A DNA stretch of 14,599 bases, taken from the NCBI GenBank assembly GCA_937897645.1, contig CALCNV010000105.1:1-14599 (forward strand), in the 5' to 3' direction. The translations under genes and the position numbers were made by a program. This DNA is from an uncultured Lysobacteraceae bacterium (GTDB lineage Bacteria > Pseudomonadota > Gammaproteobacteria > Xanthomonadales > Xanthomonadaceae). Numbering within the stretch: position 1 is the stretch's first letter; each line of letters begins with the position of its first letter. This document shows positions 1-7,474 of this stretch, in pieces. The notes beneath the pieces are model-generated. The model ran no database searches and was not told the DNA's origin. It worked only from the letters and a program-made list of their open reading frames with translations.

Positions 1-1
1 G

Positions 2-466
<465 letters not shown>

Positions 467-488
467 GCGCGCCTACATTTTTGAAGTC

Positions 489-590
489 GTCATCCCGGCG
501 CACGCCGGGACCCAACTCGACGCTCACGCAGTCCGTTCGCAGGTGCAATCCATTGTCCGGTAGTTGGGTCCCGGCTTTCGCCGGGATGAC
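489..590. repeat. 102-bp REP-like palindromic element, copy 1
   Basis: The left arm (489-517) and right arm (562-590) are reverse complements at 26 of 29 positions. Each arm is itself a small hairpin (CCCGGCG, three bases, GCCGGG). The outer ends read GTCATCCCGG and CCGGGATGAC. A second element of exactly the same length lies in opposite orientation at 13835-13936, and similarity extends outside the left arm (TTTTGAAG before TCGTCATCC in both). The element sits at the junction of the two amidohydrolase genes. ATG 586-588, the likely start of the downstream gene, is inside its right arm. At 102 bp it is a multiple of three and leaves the upstream frame from ATG 463 open. No transposase for such elements is present in the window. 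Confidence 0.85.
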
Positions 591-1848
591 GAAACTTTTT
601 TTCCTGACTGGACTTTTTGTACTTGGCACGAGTAACGCCTTCGCCCAGGACGTCCTCATCCGCAACGCCACCGTGCATACCGCCGGCAACCAGGGCACGC
701 TGCAGAATGCGGACGTGCTGGTGCAAGGCGGCGTTATCCGCGCTGTCGGTGCGAACCTGCAGGCGCCTGCGTCCGTCAGCGTAGTCGAAGCCAATGGCAA
801 GCCGCTGTCGCCCGCGCTGTTCGGCGGCATTACCGAGATCGGCATCGAGGAAGTGTCCGGTGTAGCCGAAACCGTGGACAGCGCGGTAAAGCTTGCCGAT
901 GGCCAGCCGATGCGACCGGAGTTCGACGTGACCCTGGCCTACAACCCGGACTCGGTACTGGTGCCGATTGCGCGTATCGAAGGCCTGGGCTTCACCCTGC
1001 TGGGCGCAAACACCGGCGGCTCGTTCATTGCCGGGCAGGGCGGCGTGATGCGCCTGGATGGCGGCGCGGACAGCATCGGGCCGCGCGTGCTGTTCGTGAA
1101 ACTGGGCAATGACGTGCTCGGTTTGAGCGGCACGTCGCGTGCAGCACAGTGGATGCTGCTGGACCAGATGGTGGGCGAAGCACGCGGGCGCATCGCGGCG
1201 GATTCGCCGCACGCACTGCTCACGCCTACGGGCCGTGCGGTACTGGCCCGTTATCTCGCCGGCAACGGCCGCATCGTGGTCAGCGTGGATCGCGCGGCGG
1301 ATATCCGCCAATTGCTGCGCTGGGCACAACGCGAGAACGTGCGCATCGCCATCGCCAGTGGCGCGGAGGCGTGGAAACTGGCGCCGCAGATCGCGCAGGC
1401 CAAGGTGCCGGTGTTCGTGGATGCATTGGCCGACTTGCCCGGTGATTTCGACCAGATCGGCGCGACCCTGCAGAACGCTGCGCGCCTGCATGCCGCCGGC
1501 GTCGAGGTCAGCTTCGCCCAGTTCGGCGATGCCTCGCACAACGCACGCAAGATCCGTCAACTCGCAGGCAATGCCGTCGCCAATGGCTTGCCGTGGGAAG
1601 CGGGATTGGCCGGCCTGACGCGCATTCCGGCCCAGGTGCTGGGCGTGGGCGATCGCCTGGGCACGATTGCACCGGGCAAGACCGCGGACCTGGTGCTGTG
1701 GACGGGCGATCCGCTGGACGTCTCCAGCGTGGCGCAGCAGGTGTGGATGGGTGGACGTTCAATGCCGATGCGTTCGCGACAGACCGAACTGCGTGATCGC
1801 TACCTGCGTGCGGCGGGACCGTTGCCTCGCGCCTACGACAATCCCTGA
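586..1848 (+). CDS. Secreted amidohydrolase-like protein lacking the usual metal ligands
   Basis: This 420-residue protein is built like an amidohydrolase. It has an N-terminal beta-sandwich segment (QDVLIRNATVHTAGNQGTLQ, then ADVLVQGGVIRAVG), a barrel-like middle, and a classic C-terminal return (GDRLGTIAPGKTADLVLWTGDPLD). ATG 586 is preferred because it gives a clean signal peptide, MTKLFFLTGLFVLGTSNAFA, with likely cleavage before QDV, so the protein is probably periplasmic. The in-frame ATG 463 overlaps the upstream stop and has a G-rich stretch before it, but it would add 41 residues encoded mostly by the 102-bp repeat. The HxH expected after the first sandwich strand is replaced by SPALFGGITEIG. 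No clear equivalents of the later His and Asp metal ligands are visible (SFAQFGDASH where an SD motif is expected). It may therefore be an inactive paralogue or partner of the upstream enzyme. Family assignment is good; function is unknown. Confidence 0.85.
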   Translation: MTKLFFLTGLFVLGTSNAFAQDVLIRNATVHTAGNQGTLQNADVLVQGGVIRAVGANLQAPASVSVVEANGKPLSPALFGGITEIGIEEVSGVAETVDSAVKLADGQPMRPEFDVTLAYNPDSVLVPIARIEGLGFTLLGANTGGSFIAGQGGVMRLDGGADSIGPRVLFVKLGNDVLGLSGTSRAAQWMLLDQMVGEARGRIAADSPHALLTPTGRAVLARYLAGNGRIVVSVDRAADIRQLLRWAQRENVRIAIASGAEAWKLAPQIAQAKVPVFVDALADLPGDFDQIGATLQNAARLHAAGVEVSFAQFGDASHNARKIRQLAGNAVANGLPWEAGLAGLTRIPAQVLGVGDRLGTIAPGKTADLVLWTGDPLDVSSVAQQVWMGGRSMPMRSRQTELRDRYLRAAGPLPRAYDNP

Positions 1849-1856
1849 GTCTCATA

Positions 1857-1886
1857 CGTCGGGGGCAAGCAGGCTTGCCTCCGACG
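1857..1886. terminator. Stem-loop between convergent genes
   Basis: A 13-bp stem with one G-T type mismatch (CGTCGGGGGCAAG at 1857-1869 against CTTGCCTCCGACG at 1874-1886) closes a 4-base loop. It lies 8 bases after the amidohydrolase-like stop and about 20 bases past the stop of the convergent diguanylate cyclase gene. There is no T-run on either side, so this is not a textbook intrinsic terminator, but the position suits bidirectional 3'-end formation. Confidence 0.5.
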
Positions 1887-1906
1887 CCAGCTGCAAGCAA
1901 GGCGAC

Positions 1907-3526
1907 TTAGCTTGTCGACGTCACTTCTTCCATCACCACGCGATTGCGACCGCCGTGCTTGGCCACGTACATGGCGGTGTCCGCGCGCTTGATCAGGGTG
2001 GCGACGGTATCGGTGTCGTTGCATTCGGCCACGCCGATACTCACCGTGACCGCGACCTCCGCACCGTCCACTTGGCGACACGTGGTCTCCACCTTGTGGC
2101 GCAGGCGTTCGGCCATCGCCAAGGCGTGGCTGCGGTCCGCGCCCGGCAGGCCGAGCACGAACTCCTCGCCACCCAGTCGCCCCAGGTGATCGCCGTAATG
2201 CAGTTCTTCGCTGACCGCGCGCACCACCGCACGCAGGCAGTTGTCGCCGACCGCGTGACCGTGGCGGTCGTTGACGCGCTTGAAGTCATCCAGGTCCAGG
2301 AACAGCAATGACAGCGGCGCCTGTTCGCGGCGTGCGTTGAGGATGGCCCAGTCCAGGCGGTGTTCGATGCCGGCGCGATTGAGCACGCCGGTCAGCCAGT
2401 CACGTTCCGCATGTTCCTGCGCGGTGTCACGCTCGCGTCGGAAGGTCAGCATGCGGTCGGCCAGGCCCAATGCCAGCACCACGGCGACGAACGCGAGTAC
2501 CAAGGGCAGGCCATATTGCAGCCAGGGTTCGATGGGGATGCCCATGCTCAACTGCACGGCGCGCGCGGTGCTGAACACCACCATCGGCACCCACGCGATC
2601 AGCACGAACCCTGCATGCCGGCCGCCATCGCGCCACGCCACCAGCAAACCGGTGATGGCCAACAGGTTGGTCAGCAGGAACAGCACGTTGGCGCTGTTGG
2701 GAAACCACGCATTGCCCGCTGGCCACGGCGACATCAGCAGCAGCAACAGGAATCCCGGCATGTAGATGCCTATCCAGCGCAGCCATGCACTCATGCGCGG
2801 CGTGCGTGTACGCAGCCCTGCGTAATCGAGCAGCAGGTACACCGCGCTCATGGTGGCCAGGGTGGCGATGAACCAGATGCCCGGCGTGCCGAATGCCGCC
2901 AGCCAGCGCAGCCCCGGCAGCGCGTAGGCCTCGCCATAAGTCGACAGCAGGTACAGCAACTGCAGCGCCATGGACACGGAATACAACAGGTAGACGCGTT
3001 CGCCCAACATGGCCCAGAACAGCAGTACCGTCAGCGACACACCAACCAGCACGCCGACGGACAACATCACCACGCGCACTTCGGTCAGGTCGCGGGCGAT
3101 GTGCGTGGCGCGCGGCAGCACCGCGAGTTGCAAGGGATAACGCGCGCCTTCCACCTTGATCTGCACCGGACCGTCACCGCGCAACGGAAACACCAGCGCG
3201 TGCCGTGAGTACTGTGGATCCAGGCCGCGATCGAAAAGTGTCTGTGTCAGCGGCGGTGCGCCAGGCGCCGTGGTCACGCTGACGCGCGCACTGTAGGGGT
3301 GGTAGACGAGCAGCAGGGGTTGTTCGACGCCCGCGTCGGGCAGCAGCAGCCAATCGCCGTTGGTGATCATGGCCGCGCGGGCGGGTGCCGCATCGTCGGC
3401 ATGCACTGACACTCCGGCTTGTCCGACCGCGATCGGATCAATGCGCACGATGCCCTTCTCGCCCGCGAGTACCGGCACGCAGGCCACAAGCCAGCACAGC
3501 AACGCCAGCATCCCCCCCTTGTTCAT
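1907..3526 (-). CDS. Membrane diguanylate cyclase, 7TM-DISM sensor with GGDEF domain
   Basis: This 539-residue protein probably makes the second messenger cyclic di-GMP from two GTP. ATG 3526 is chosen because a GAGGGGCGAG ribosome-binding region precedes it and a signal peptide follows at once (MNKGGMLALLCWLVACVPVLA). An in-frame ATG at 3646 would add 40 residues without secretory character. Residues about 22-145 form a periplasmic beta-rich sensor (7TMR-DISM extracellular type). Residues 151-358 hold seven membrane helices, and about 375-535 is a cytoplasmic GGDEF domain. The active-site motif GGEEF is intact at 452-456, and the metal-binding FLDLDDFKRVND region is present. The inhibitory RxxD site expected just upstream reads HYGD (443-446), so the key Arg is missing and product inhibition through the classic I-site is probably absent. 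The signal sensed is unknown. Confidence 0.93.
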   Translation of the reverse strand: MNKGGMLALLCWLVACVPVLAGEKGIVRIDPIAVGQAGVSVHADDAAPARAAMITNGDWLLLPDAGVEQPLLLVYHPYSARVSVTTAPGAPPLTQTLFDRGLDPQYSRHALVFPLRGDGPVQIKVEGARYPLQLAVLPRATHIARDLTEVRVVMLSVGVLVGVSLTVLLFWAMLGERVYLLYSVSMALQLLYLLSTYGEAYALPGLRWLAAFGTPGIWFIATLATMSAVYLLLDYAGLRTRTPRMSAWLRWIGIYMPGFLLLLLMSPWPAGNAWFPNSANVLFLLTNLLAITGLLVAWRDGGRHAGFVLIAWVPMVVFSTARAVQLSMGIPIEPWLQYGLPLVLAFVAVVLALGLADRMLTFRRERDTAQEHAERDWLTGVLNRAGIEHRLDWAILNARREQAPLSLLFLDLDDFKRVNDRHGHAVGDNCLRAVVRAVSEELHYGDHLGRLGGEEFVLGLPGADRSHALAMAERLRHKVETTCRQVDGAEVAVTVSIGVAECNDTDTVATLIKRADTAMYVAKHGGRNRVVMEEVTSTS

Positions 3527-3574
3527 CTCGCCCCTCGTTGGTGGACCACTACGAGAGCTTGGCGTGAAGCGATT

Positions 3575-3590
3575 CGTGACGGTTGTCACG
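3575..3590. promoter_or_regulatory. CRP/Clp-like palindrome upstream of the diguanylate cyclase gene
   Basis: CGTGA-N6-TCACG is a perfect 16-bp palindrome with the half-site spacing of CRP-family operators (consensus TGTGA-N6-TCACA), differing only at the two symmetrical outer bases. Its near edge is 48 bases upstream of the preferred diguanylate cyclase start at 3526. In Xanthomonadales the CRP-family regulator Clp binds such sites and is itself controlled by cyclic di-GMP. Binding here is inferred. Confidence 0.45.
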
Positions 3591-3724
3591 CGCTTGTCGC
3601 CGCTGGCCACCGACGCGCGTGCGCCCTGCCATCTCTCCCCGTGCAAATAATGCCGTCTCTGCGGCCCTGTTCCTTCATTCAGATGCCCACGCCGGACCCT
3701 AAATGGCGCGGCAGAACGCCATAG

Positions 3725-3740
3725 TGTGAATCAAGTCACA
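3725..3740. promoter_or_regulatory. Consensus CRP/Clp-family binding site upstream of the degV-like gene
   Basis: TGTGAATCAAGTCACA matches the CRP-family consensus TGTGA-N6-TCACA at every defined base and is followed by TTTT, as in strong CRP sites. It lies 75 bases before the DegV-family start at 3816, in the intergenic region shared with the divergent diguanylate cyclase gene. No good -35/-10 pair is obvious nearby, so activation versus repression cannot be judged. Confidence 0.65.
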
Positions 3741-3815
3741 TTTTACGGGACGGGCCGGTTGCAGTTTTGCGCTACGTTGCCGGCCTTGATTGCGATGCAT
3801 GCCGGGAGGGGCTTC

Positions 3816-4763
3816 ATGCGCATTGGTATAGTGGTGGATTCTGCGTGCGACCTGCCGCAGGACTTCATCCAGCAGAATGACATCGTGGTATTGCCCATCA
3901 CCGTACGCATCGGCGACGCCGTGCTGGCCGATCATCGCGACGAGGAAGCGACGCTGAGCTTCCTGCATGCGCACGTGGCCGAACGTGGCCATGAAGCCGA
4001 AACGACGCCGTTCACGGTCAGCCAGATCCGCGACCTGTTCCTGAACCAGTTGGTCATCGACTACGACCATGTCTACTGCATGACCATCACCAAGACGCGC
4101 AGCCCCATCCATGAGAATGCGATGCAGGCCAGCTTCGCCATCCTCAACGACTACAAACCGGTGCGCCAGGCCGCGGGCCACAACTCGCCGTTCGCGCTGC
4201 GCGTGATCGACACGCAGACGCTGTTCGCTGCGCAGGGCATCACCGCGGTGGAAGCCGTGCGCATGCGTGCGGCCGGCGCCAACGTGCAGCACATGCGCAC
4301 CAAGCTGGAATACCTGGCCGCAAACTCGCACGGCTACATGATTCCGCGCGACCTGTATTACTTGCGCGCACGTGCACGCACCAAGGGTGATCGCAGCGTC
4401 AGTTTCCTGGGCGCTGCGCTGGGCAGCGCACTCGACATCAAGCCCGTGCTGCACGGCCACGCCGGAAAGACCGAGCCCGTGGCCAAGCTCAAGGGCTTCG
4501 ACAATGCGGTCGAGCAGATGTTCAAGTTCGCCGGCAACCGCGTCATCGCCGGGCTGCTCACACCCACGGTGTGCCTGAGCTACGGCGGTGAGCTTGACGA
4601 GATGCGTGCGTTGCCGGGTTACACGCGACTGCGCGAAATCTGCGCCAACGCGAACGTGGAAGTGTTCGAGAGCGTGATGAGCCTCACCGGCATGGTCAAC
4701 GTGGGCAAGGGCGCGGTGGTGGTGGGTTTCGCCGCGGAGCCGCACACCTTCACCACGTCCTGA
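3816..4763 (+). CDS. DegV-family fatty-acid-binding protein
   Basis: This 315-residue protein is of the DegV family, whose characterised members bind a fatty acid between two alpha/beta domains; in Gram-positive bacteria, FakB members present fatty acids to the kinase FakA. The opening MRIGIVVDSACDLP is the family signature strand with the DSxxDLP turn. ETTPFTVSQIRDLF occupies the place of the TSQPSP segment, and LGAALGSALDIKPVL matches the family's central LLGxxLNIKPIL motif. The loop that usually reads SSxLSGTYQ is here TKTRSPIHENAMQ, so ligand contacts may differ. ATG 3816 follows a strong GGGAGGGG ribosome-binding site at 7-base spacing. An in-frame ATG at 3726 lies inside the Clp-like site and is unlikely. 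No FakA-like kinase gene is in the window. The family is clear, the physiological role is not. Confidence 0.9.
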   Translation: MRIGIVVDSACDLPQDFIQQNDIVVLPITVRIGDAVLADHRDEEATLSFLHAHVAERGHEAETTPFTVSQIRDLFLNQLVIDYDHVYCMTITKTRSPIHENAMQASFAILNDYKPVRQAAGHNSPFALRVIDTQTLFAAQGITAVEAVRMRAAGANVQHMRTKLEYLAANSHGYMIPRDLYYLRARARTKGDRSVSFLGAALGSALDIKPVLHGHAGKTEPVAKLKGFDNAVEQMFKFAGNRVIAGLLTPTVCLSYGGELDEMRALPGYTRLREICANANVEVFESVMSLTGMVNVGKGAVVVGFAAEPHTFTTS

Positions 4764-4834
4764 GCGGTCGGCGCATAACGCACTGCTAACGCGCAGGGAC
4801 TAGGCTGGTGGCGACTCCTTCAGGATAGCCACGC

Positions 4835-5179
4835 ATGCCAATCCGCTACTACATCGGCCTCAAACACCCGGAAAAAGCACGCGGCAGTGATGCCGCGCTG
4901 AGTTTCACCGCGCACGGCGCGGCGGAGTTCGCCGCGCAACTGCAGGACGCACTGCGCACGGACGGCCTGTTCCAGCGCTGGCGCGCTACGCAAGCAGACC
5001 CCGATGCCGTCGATCCCGCGCTGGGTGCGACGGATCCTGGAGCGACTGTGACCGGCGCGCAGCACGACCTTCAGATTGATTTGATCGCCATCACCGCGCT
5101 GCCGGGTAGCGTGTTCAAGCAGCGCCTGCGCCTGCTGGCCGGCAACGCCTGGGAACTGCGCGACGTGTCCACGGCCTGA
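4835..5179 (+). CDS. Small conserved-looking hypothetical protein
   Basis: I do not recognise this 114-residue protein. It starts MPIRYYIGLKHPEKARG after a CAGGA ribosome-binding sequence, and the reading frame is clean with the codon GC pattern of its neighbours. It has no signal peptide or membrane segment, so it is probably cytoplasmic. The N-terminal half has a helix-forming stretch (AAEFAAQLQDALRTDGLFQRW). The middle, rich in Asp, Pro and Ala (about 53-72), looks like a linker. The last part (HDLQIDLIAITALPGSVFKQ, then RLRLLAGNAWELRDVST) alternates like beta strands. The gene lies 71 bases after the DegV-family gene and ends before a large hairpin repeat, so it may be transcribed alone or with degV. 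Confidence 0.7.
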   Translation: MPIRYYIGLKHPEKARGSDAALSFTAHGAAEFAAQLQDALRTDGLFQRWRATQADPDAVDPALGATDPGATVTGAQHDLQIDLIAITALPGSVFKQRLRLLAGNAWELRDVSTA

Positions 5180-5201
5180 TTGTTCGCGGACGGGTCGCTG
5201 T

Positions 5202-5289
5202 CGGTAGGAGCGCCCCATGGCGCGAGCTTTTGAGGCTTTGCACATGCACGCGAAGATCAAGAGCTCGCGCCCATGGGGCGCTCCTACCG
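5202..5289. repeat. Large palindromic repeat (GTAGGAGCGC type)
   Basis: The arms 5202-5228 and 5262-5289 pair over 27 base pairs with one bulged C. The outermost 19 bp are perfect (CGGTAGGAGCGCCCCATGG with its complement at 5271-5289), and the loop is about 30 bases. Elements beginning GTAGGAGCGGC or GTAGGAGCGCC are scattered through intergenic DNA of Xanthomonadales and Pseudomonas. This one fills most of the gap between the hypothetical gene and the convergent end of the frmB gene, where it would be transcribed from both sides and could serve as a shared 3'-end structure. Confidence 0.85.
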
Positions 5290-5294
5290 TTTGC

Positions 5295-6131
5295 TCAAGC
5301 TTTCAATGCGGCGGCATGGTGCGCTATGTGCTCGCCGATGAAACTTTCGATGAAATAATAACTGTGGTCGTAGCCGGGTTGCAGGCGCAGCTGCAGTGGA
5401 TGTCCTGCTGCAGCGCAGGCCGCCTGCAACAATTCCGGCTTCAGTTGCGTGGCGAGGAACTCATCCGCATCGCCCTGGTCGATCAATAGGGGTAGTCGCT
5501 CCGCCGCGCCCGCGACCAGCTCGGTCGAATCCCACTCACGCCATGCATTGCGATCCGAACCGAGGTAAGCCGCCAGCGCCTTCTGTCCCCACGGTACCTG
5601 TGACGGCGCGACGATCGGCGAGAACGCCGACACGCTGCGGTAGCGACCGGGATTCTTTAACGCCACGATCAACGCGCCATGTCCGCCCATGGAATGGCCG
5701 CTGATGCCACGCGCATCGTTGGCGTGGAAATTCGCTTCTATCAGCGCGGGCAGCTCTGCCGCGATGTAGTCGTACATGCGGTAATGCGCGGACCACGGTG
5801 CCTGCGTGGCATTGACGTAGAAACCAGCGCCCTTGCCCAGGTCGTAGCCGTCCGCATCCGCGACGTCGTCACCGCGCGGGCTGGTATCCGGCGCGACCAG
5901 GATCACGCCATGCTCGGCGGCATAACGCTGCGCACCGGCCTTGGTGATGAAGTTCTGCTCGGTGCAGGTCAGGCCGGACAGCCAGTACAGCACCGGCAGC
6001 TTCTGCGTCGCGGCCTGCGGTGGCAGGTACACGGCGAAATTCATGTCGCAGCCAAGCACGTCGGAACGGTGCCGGTAGACGTCCTGCCAACCGCCGAAAC
6101 AGGCGCGGTGTTCGATGCGTTCGAGGGTCAT
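5295..6131 (-). CDS. frmB: S-formylglutathione hydrolase
   Basis: This enzyme hydrolyses S-formylglutathione to formate and glutathione, the last step of glutathione-dependent formaldehyde detoxification in the cytoplasm (also called fghA, esterase D family). At 278 residues it has the normal family length. The nucleophile elbow GHSMGGHGA places Ser147, DQGDADEFL gives the probable catalytic Asp223, and GYDHSYYFI gives His256. The oxyanion-region sequence LSGLTCTEQNF (about 51-61), with its conserved Cys, is also typical. ATG 6131 is chosen for the AGGAG ribosome-binding site 7 bases upstream; a longer in-frame version from 6236 would be encoded by repeat DNA. It is the last gene of the frmR-frmA-frmB operon, separated from frmA by 182 bases that hold two palindromic repeats. 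Confidence 0.96.
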   Translation of the reverse strand: MTLERIEHRACFGGWQDVYRHRSDVLGCDMNFAVYLPPQAATQKLPVLYWLSGLTCTEQNFITKAGAQRYAAEHGVILVAPDTSPRGDDVADADGYDLGKGAGFYVNATQAPWSAHYRMYDYIAAELPALIEANFHANDARGISGHSMGGHGALIVALKNPGRYRSVSAFSPIVAPSQVPWGQKALAAYLGSDRNAWREWDSTELVAGAAERLPLLIDQGDADEFLATQLKPELLQAACAAAGHPLQLRLQPGYDHSYYFIESFIGEHIAHHAAALKA

Positions 6132-6145
6132 GGTGGACTCCTGTG

Positions 6146-6193
6146 TTCCCTTCTCCCTAGGGGAGAAGGTGGCGCGAAGCGCCGGATGAGGGT
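6146..6193. repeat. Intra-operon palindromic repeat, part A (CCCTTCTCCC type)
   Basis: It contains two adjacent hairpins: CCTTCTCCC-TAG-GGGAGAAGG (6149-6169) and GGCGC-GAA-GCGCC (6171-6183), followed by GGATGAGGG. This string is a familiar dispersed repeat in Xanthomonas-like genomes. It begins 15 bases upstream of the frmB start codon. GGATGAGGG at its end is the exact reverse complement of CCCTCATCC at the start of part B (6270-6278), so the two parts can pair across about 80 bases. Confidence 0.8.
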
Positions 6194-6269
6194 GTGACGG
6201 AACAGATCTTTCGACATCAAGCGAATGTTTCAGCATTCGCGGTGTACATCAGGTCACGATGTCGCCGGA

Positions 6270-6304
6270 CCCTCATCCCAACCCCTCTCCCAGTGGGAGA
6301 GGGG
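6270..6304. repeat. Intra-operon palindromic repeat, part B
   Basis: CCCTCATCC (6270-6278) is followed by a perfect 10-bp hairpin, CCCCTCTCCC-AGT-GGGAGAGGGG (6282-6304). It ends nine bases beyond the frmA stop. With part A it forms a compound inverted repeat filling the frmA-frmB gap. It could slow exonucleases, so that frmA mRNA is more abundant than frmB mRNA, or attenuate transcription; this is inference. Confidence 0.8.
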
Positions 6305-6313
6305 CTTGTGAAA

Positions 6314-7423
6314 TCAAAAATGCACCACGCTGCGAATCGACTTGCCCTCATGCATCAAGTCGAAGGCTTCGTTGATCGCTTCCAGGTCCATCGTATGGGT
6401 CACGAACGGCGCAAGTTCGATGTCGCCGCGCATCGCGTCTTCCACCATGCCCGGCAATTGCGAGCGGCCCTTCACGCCGCCAAACGCGGTGCCCATCCAC
6501 TTGCGACCCGTCACCAGCTGGAACGGACGCGTGGAAATTTCCTGGCCCGCGCCGGCGACGCCGATGATCACGCTCTGGCCCCAGCCGCGGTGCGCGCATT
6601 CCAGCGCCGCACGCATCACGTTGACGTTGCCGATGCATTCGAAGGAATGGTCCACGCCCCAGCCGGTCATCTCCACGACAACCTGCTGGATGGGCTTGTC
6701 ATGGTCCTTGGGATTGACGCAGTAGGTCGCGCCCATGTCCCTGGCCATGTCGAACTTGGATGCATTGGTATCGATGGCGATGATGCGGCCGGCTTTCGCC
6801 TGGCGCGCACCCTGGATCACGGCGAGCCCGATCCCGCCGAGACCGAACACCGCCACCGAATCACCGGGCTGCACCTTCGCGGTGTTGTGCACGGCACCGA
6901 TGCCGGTGGTGACGCCGCAGCCCAGCAGGCAGACGTGTTCGGGATTGGCATCGGGATTGATCTTCGCCAGCGACACTTCGGCGACGACCGTGTATTCGCT
7001 GAAAGTCGAGCAACCCATGTAGTGGTAGATCGGCTGGCCGTTGTAGGAAAAACGCGTGGTGCCATCCGGCATCACGCCCTTGCCCTGCGTGGCGCGCACC
7101 GAGGTGCACAGGTTGGTCTTGCCGCTCTTGCAGAACAGGCACTCGCGGCATTCGGCGGTGTACAGCGGAATCACGTGGTCACCCGGCTTCACGCTGGTGA
7201 CGCCTTCACCGACTTCCACCACGATGCCCGCACCTTCGTGGCCAAGCACGGCTGGGAAGAGGCCTTCCGGATCGTCACCCGACAGCGTGAACGCATCGGT
7301 GTGGCAGACGCCGGTGTGGGTGATCTTCACCAGCACTTCGCCCTTCTGCGGCGGAGCGACGTCGATCTCGACGATCTTCAGGGGTTCGCCTGCTGCGAAG
7401 GCGACGGCGGCGCGTGATTTCAT
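6314..7423 (-). CDS. frmA: S-(hydroxymethyl)glutathione dehydrogenase / class III alcohol dehydrogenase
   Basis: This cytoplasmic NAD-dependent enzyme oxidises S-hydroxymethylglutathione, formed spontaneously from formaldehyde and glutathione, to S-formylglutathione. The family also reduces S-nitrosoglutathione. The 369 residues match the family length. Catalytic zinc ligands are Cys40 (GVCHTD), His62 (GHEGAG) and Cys169 (GCG). Structural zinc ligands are Cys92, 95, 98 and 106 (ECRECLFCKSGKTNLC). The Rossmann motif GLGGIG is at 194-199, and the following IAIDTN has the Asp that selects NAD. ATG 7423 has a CAGGAG ribosome-binding site 7 bases upstream. It is the middle gene of the operon, 51 bases after the frmR stop. 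The name adhC is also used. Confidence 0.97.
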   Translation of the reverse strand: MKSRAAVAFAAGEPLKIVEIDVAPPQKGEVLVKITHTGVCHTDAFTLSGDDPEGLFPAVLGHEGAGIVVEVGEGVTSVKPGDHVIPLYTAECRECLFCKSGKTNLCTSVRATQGKGVMPDGTTRFSYNGQPIYHYMGCSTFSEYTVVAEVSLAKINPDANPEHVCLLGCGVTTGIGAVHNTAKVQPGDSVAVFGLGGIGLAVIQGARQAKAGRIIAIDTNASKFDMARDMGATYCVNPKDHDKPIQQVVVEMTGWGVDHSFECIGNVNVMRAALECAHRGWGQSVIIGVAGAGQEISTRPFQLVTGRKWMGTAFGGVKGRSQLPGMVEDAMRGDIELAPFVTHTMDLEAINEAFDLMHEGKSIRSVVHF

Positions 7424-7474
7424 GGAAGGCTCCTGCAATGGGAAAAATGGCGAAGGCGATGCGCGCGGCATTGC

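Noticed and set aside
489..590. Considered as a CRISPR repeat-spacer unit
   Set aside because: There are only two inverted arms of one palindromic element, with no array of regularly spaced direct repeats and no cas genes.
490..1560. A 356-codon minus-strand open frame over the amidohydrolase-like gene
   Set aside because: It has antisense composition with no motif, and its C-terminal end is translated from the palindromic repeat.
2360..3208. A 282-codon plus-strand open frame over the diguanylate cyclase
   Set aside because: It is extremely Gln/His-rich, as expected opposite a Leu-rich membrane segment, and no start signal is present.
3726..3815. N-terminal extension of the DegV-family protein from ATG 3726
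   Set aside because: It has no ribosome-binding site, it overlaps the consensus Clp-like site, and the family signature begins exactly at ATG 3816, which has a strong ribosome-binding site.
5202..5289. Considered as the end of an insertion sequence or integron attachment site
   Set aside because: No transposase or integrase frame and no target-site duplication were seen. The form matches known dispersed intergenic palindromes.
6244..6259. TGTAC-N6-TCACG resembling a Clp site between frmA and frmB
   Set aside because: Only one half-site is good, and it lies within an operon among repeats, so it is too weak to call.
6194..7417. A 407-codon open frame on the plus strand opposite frmA
   Set aside because: It is antisense to an unmistakable dehydrogenase, begins in repeat DNA and shows no family motif.
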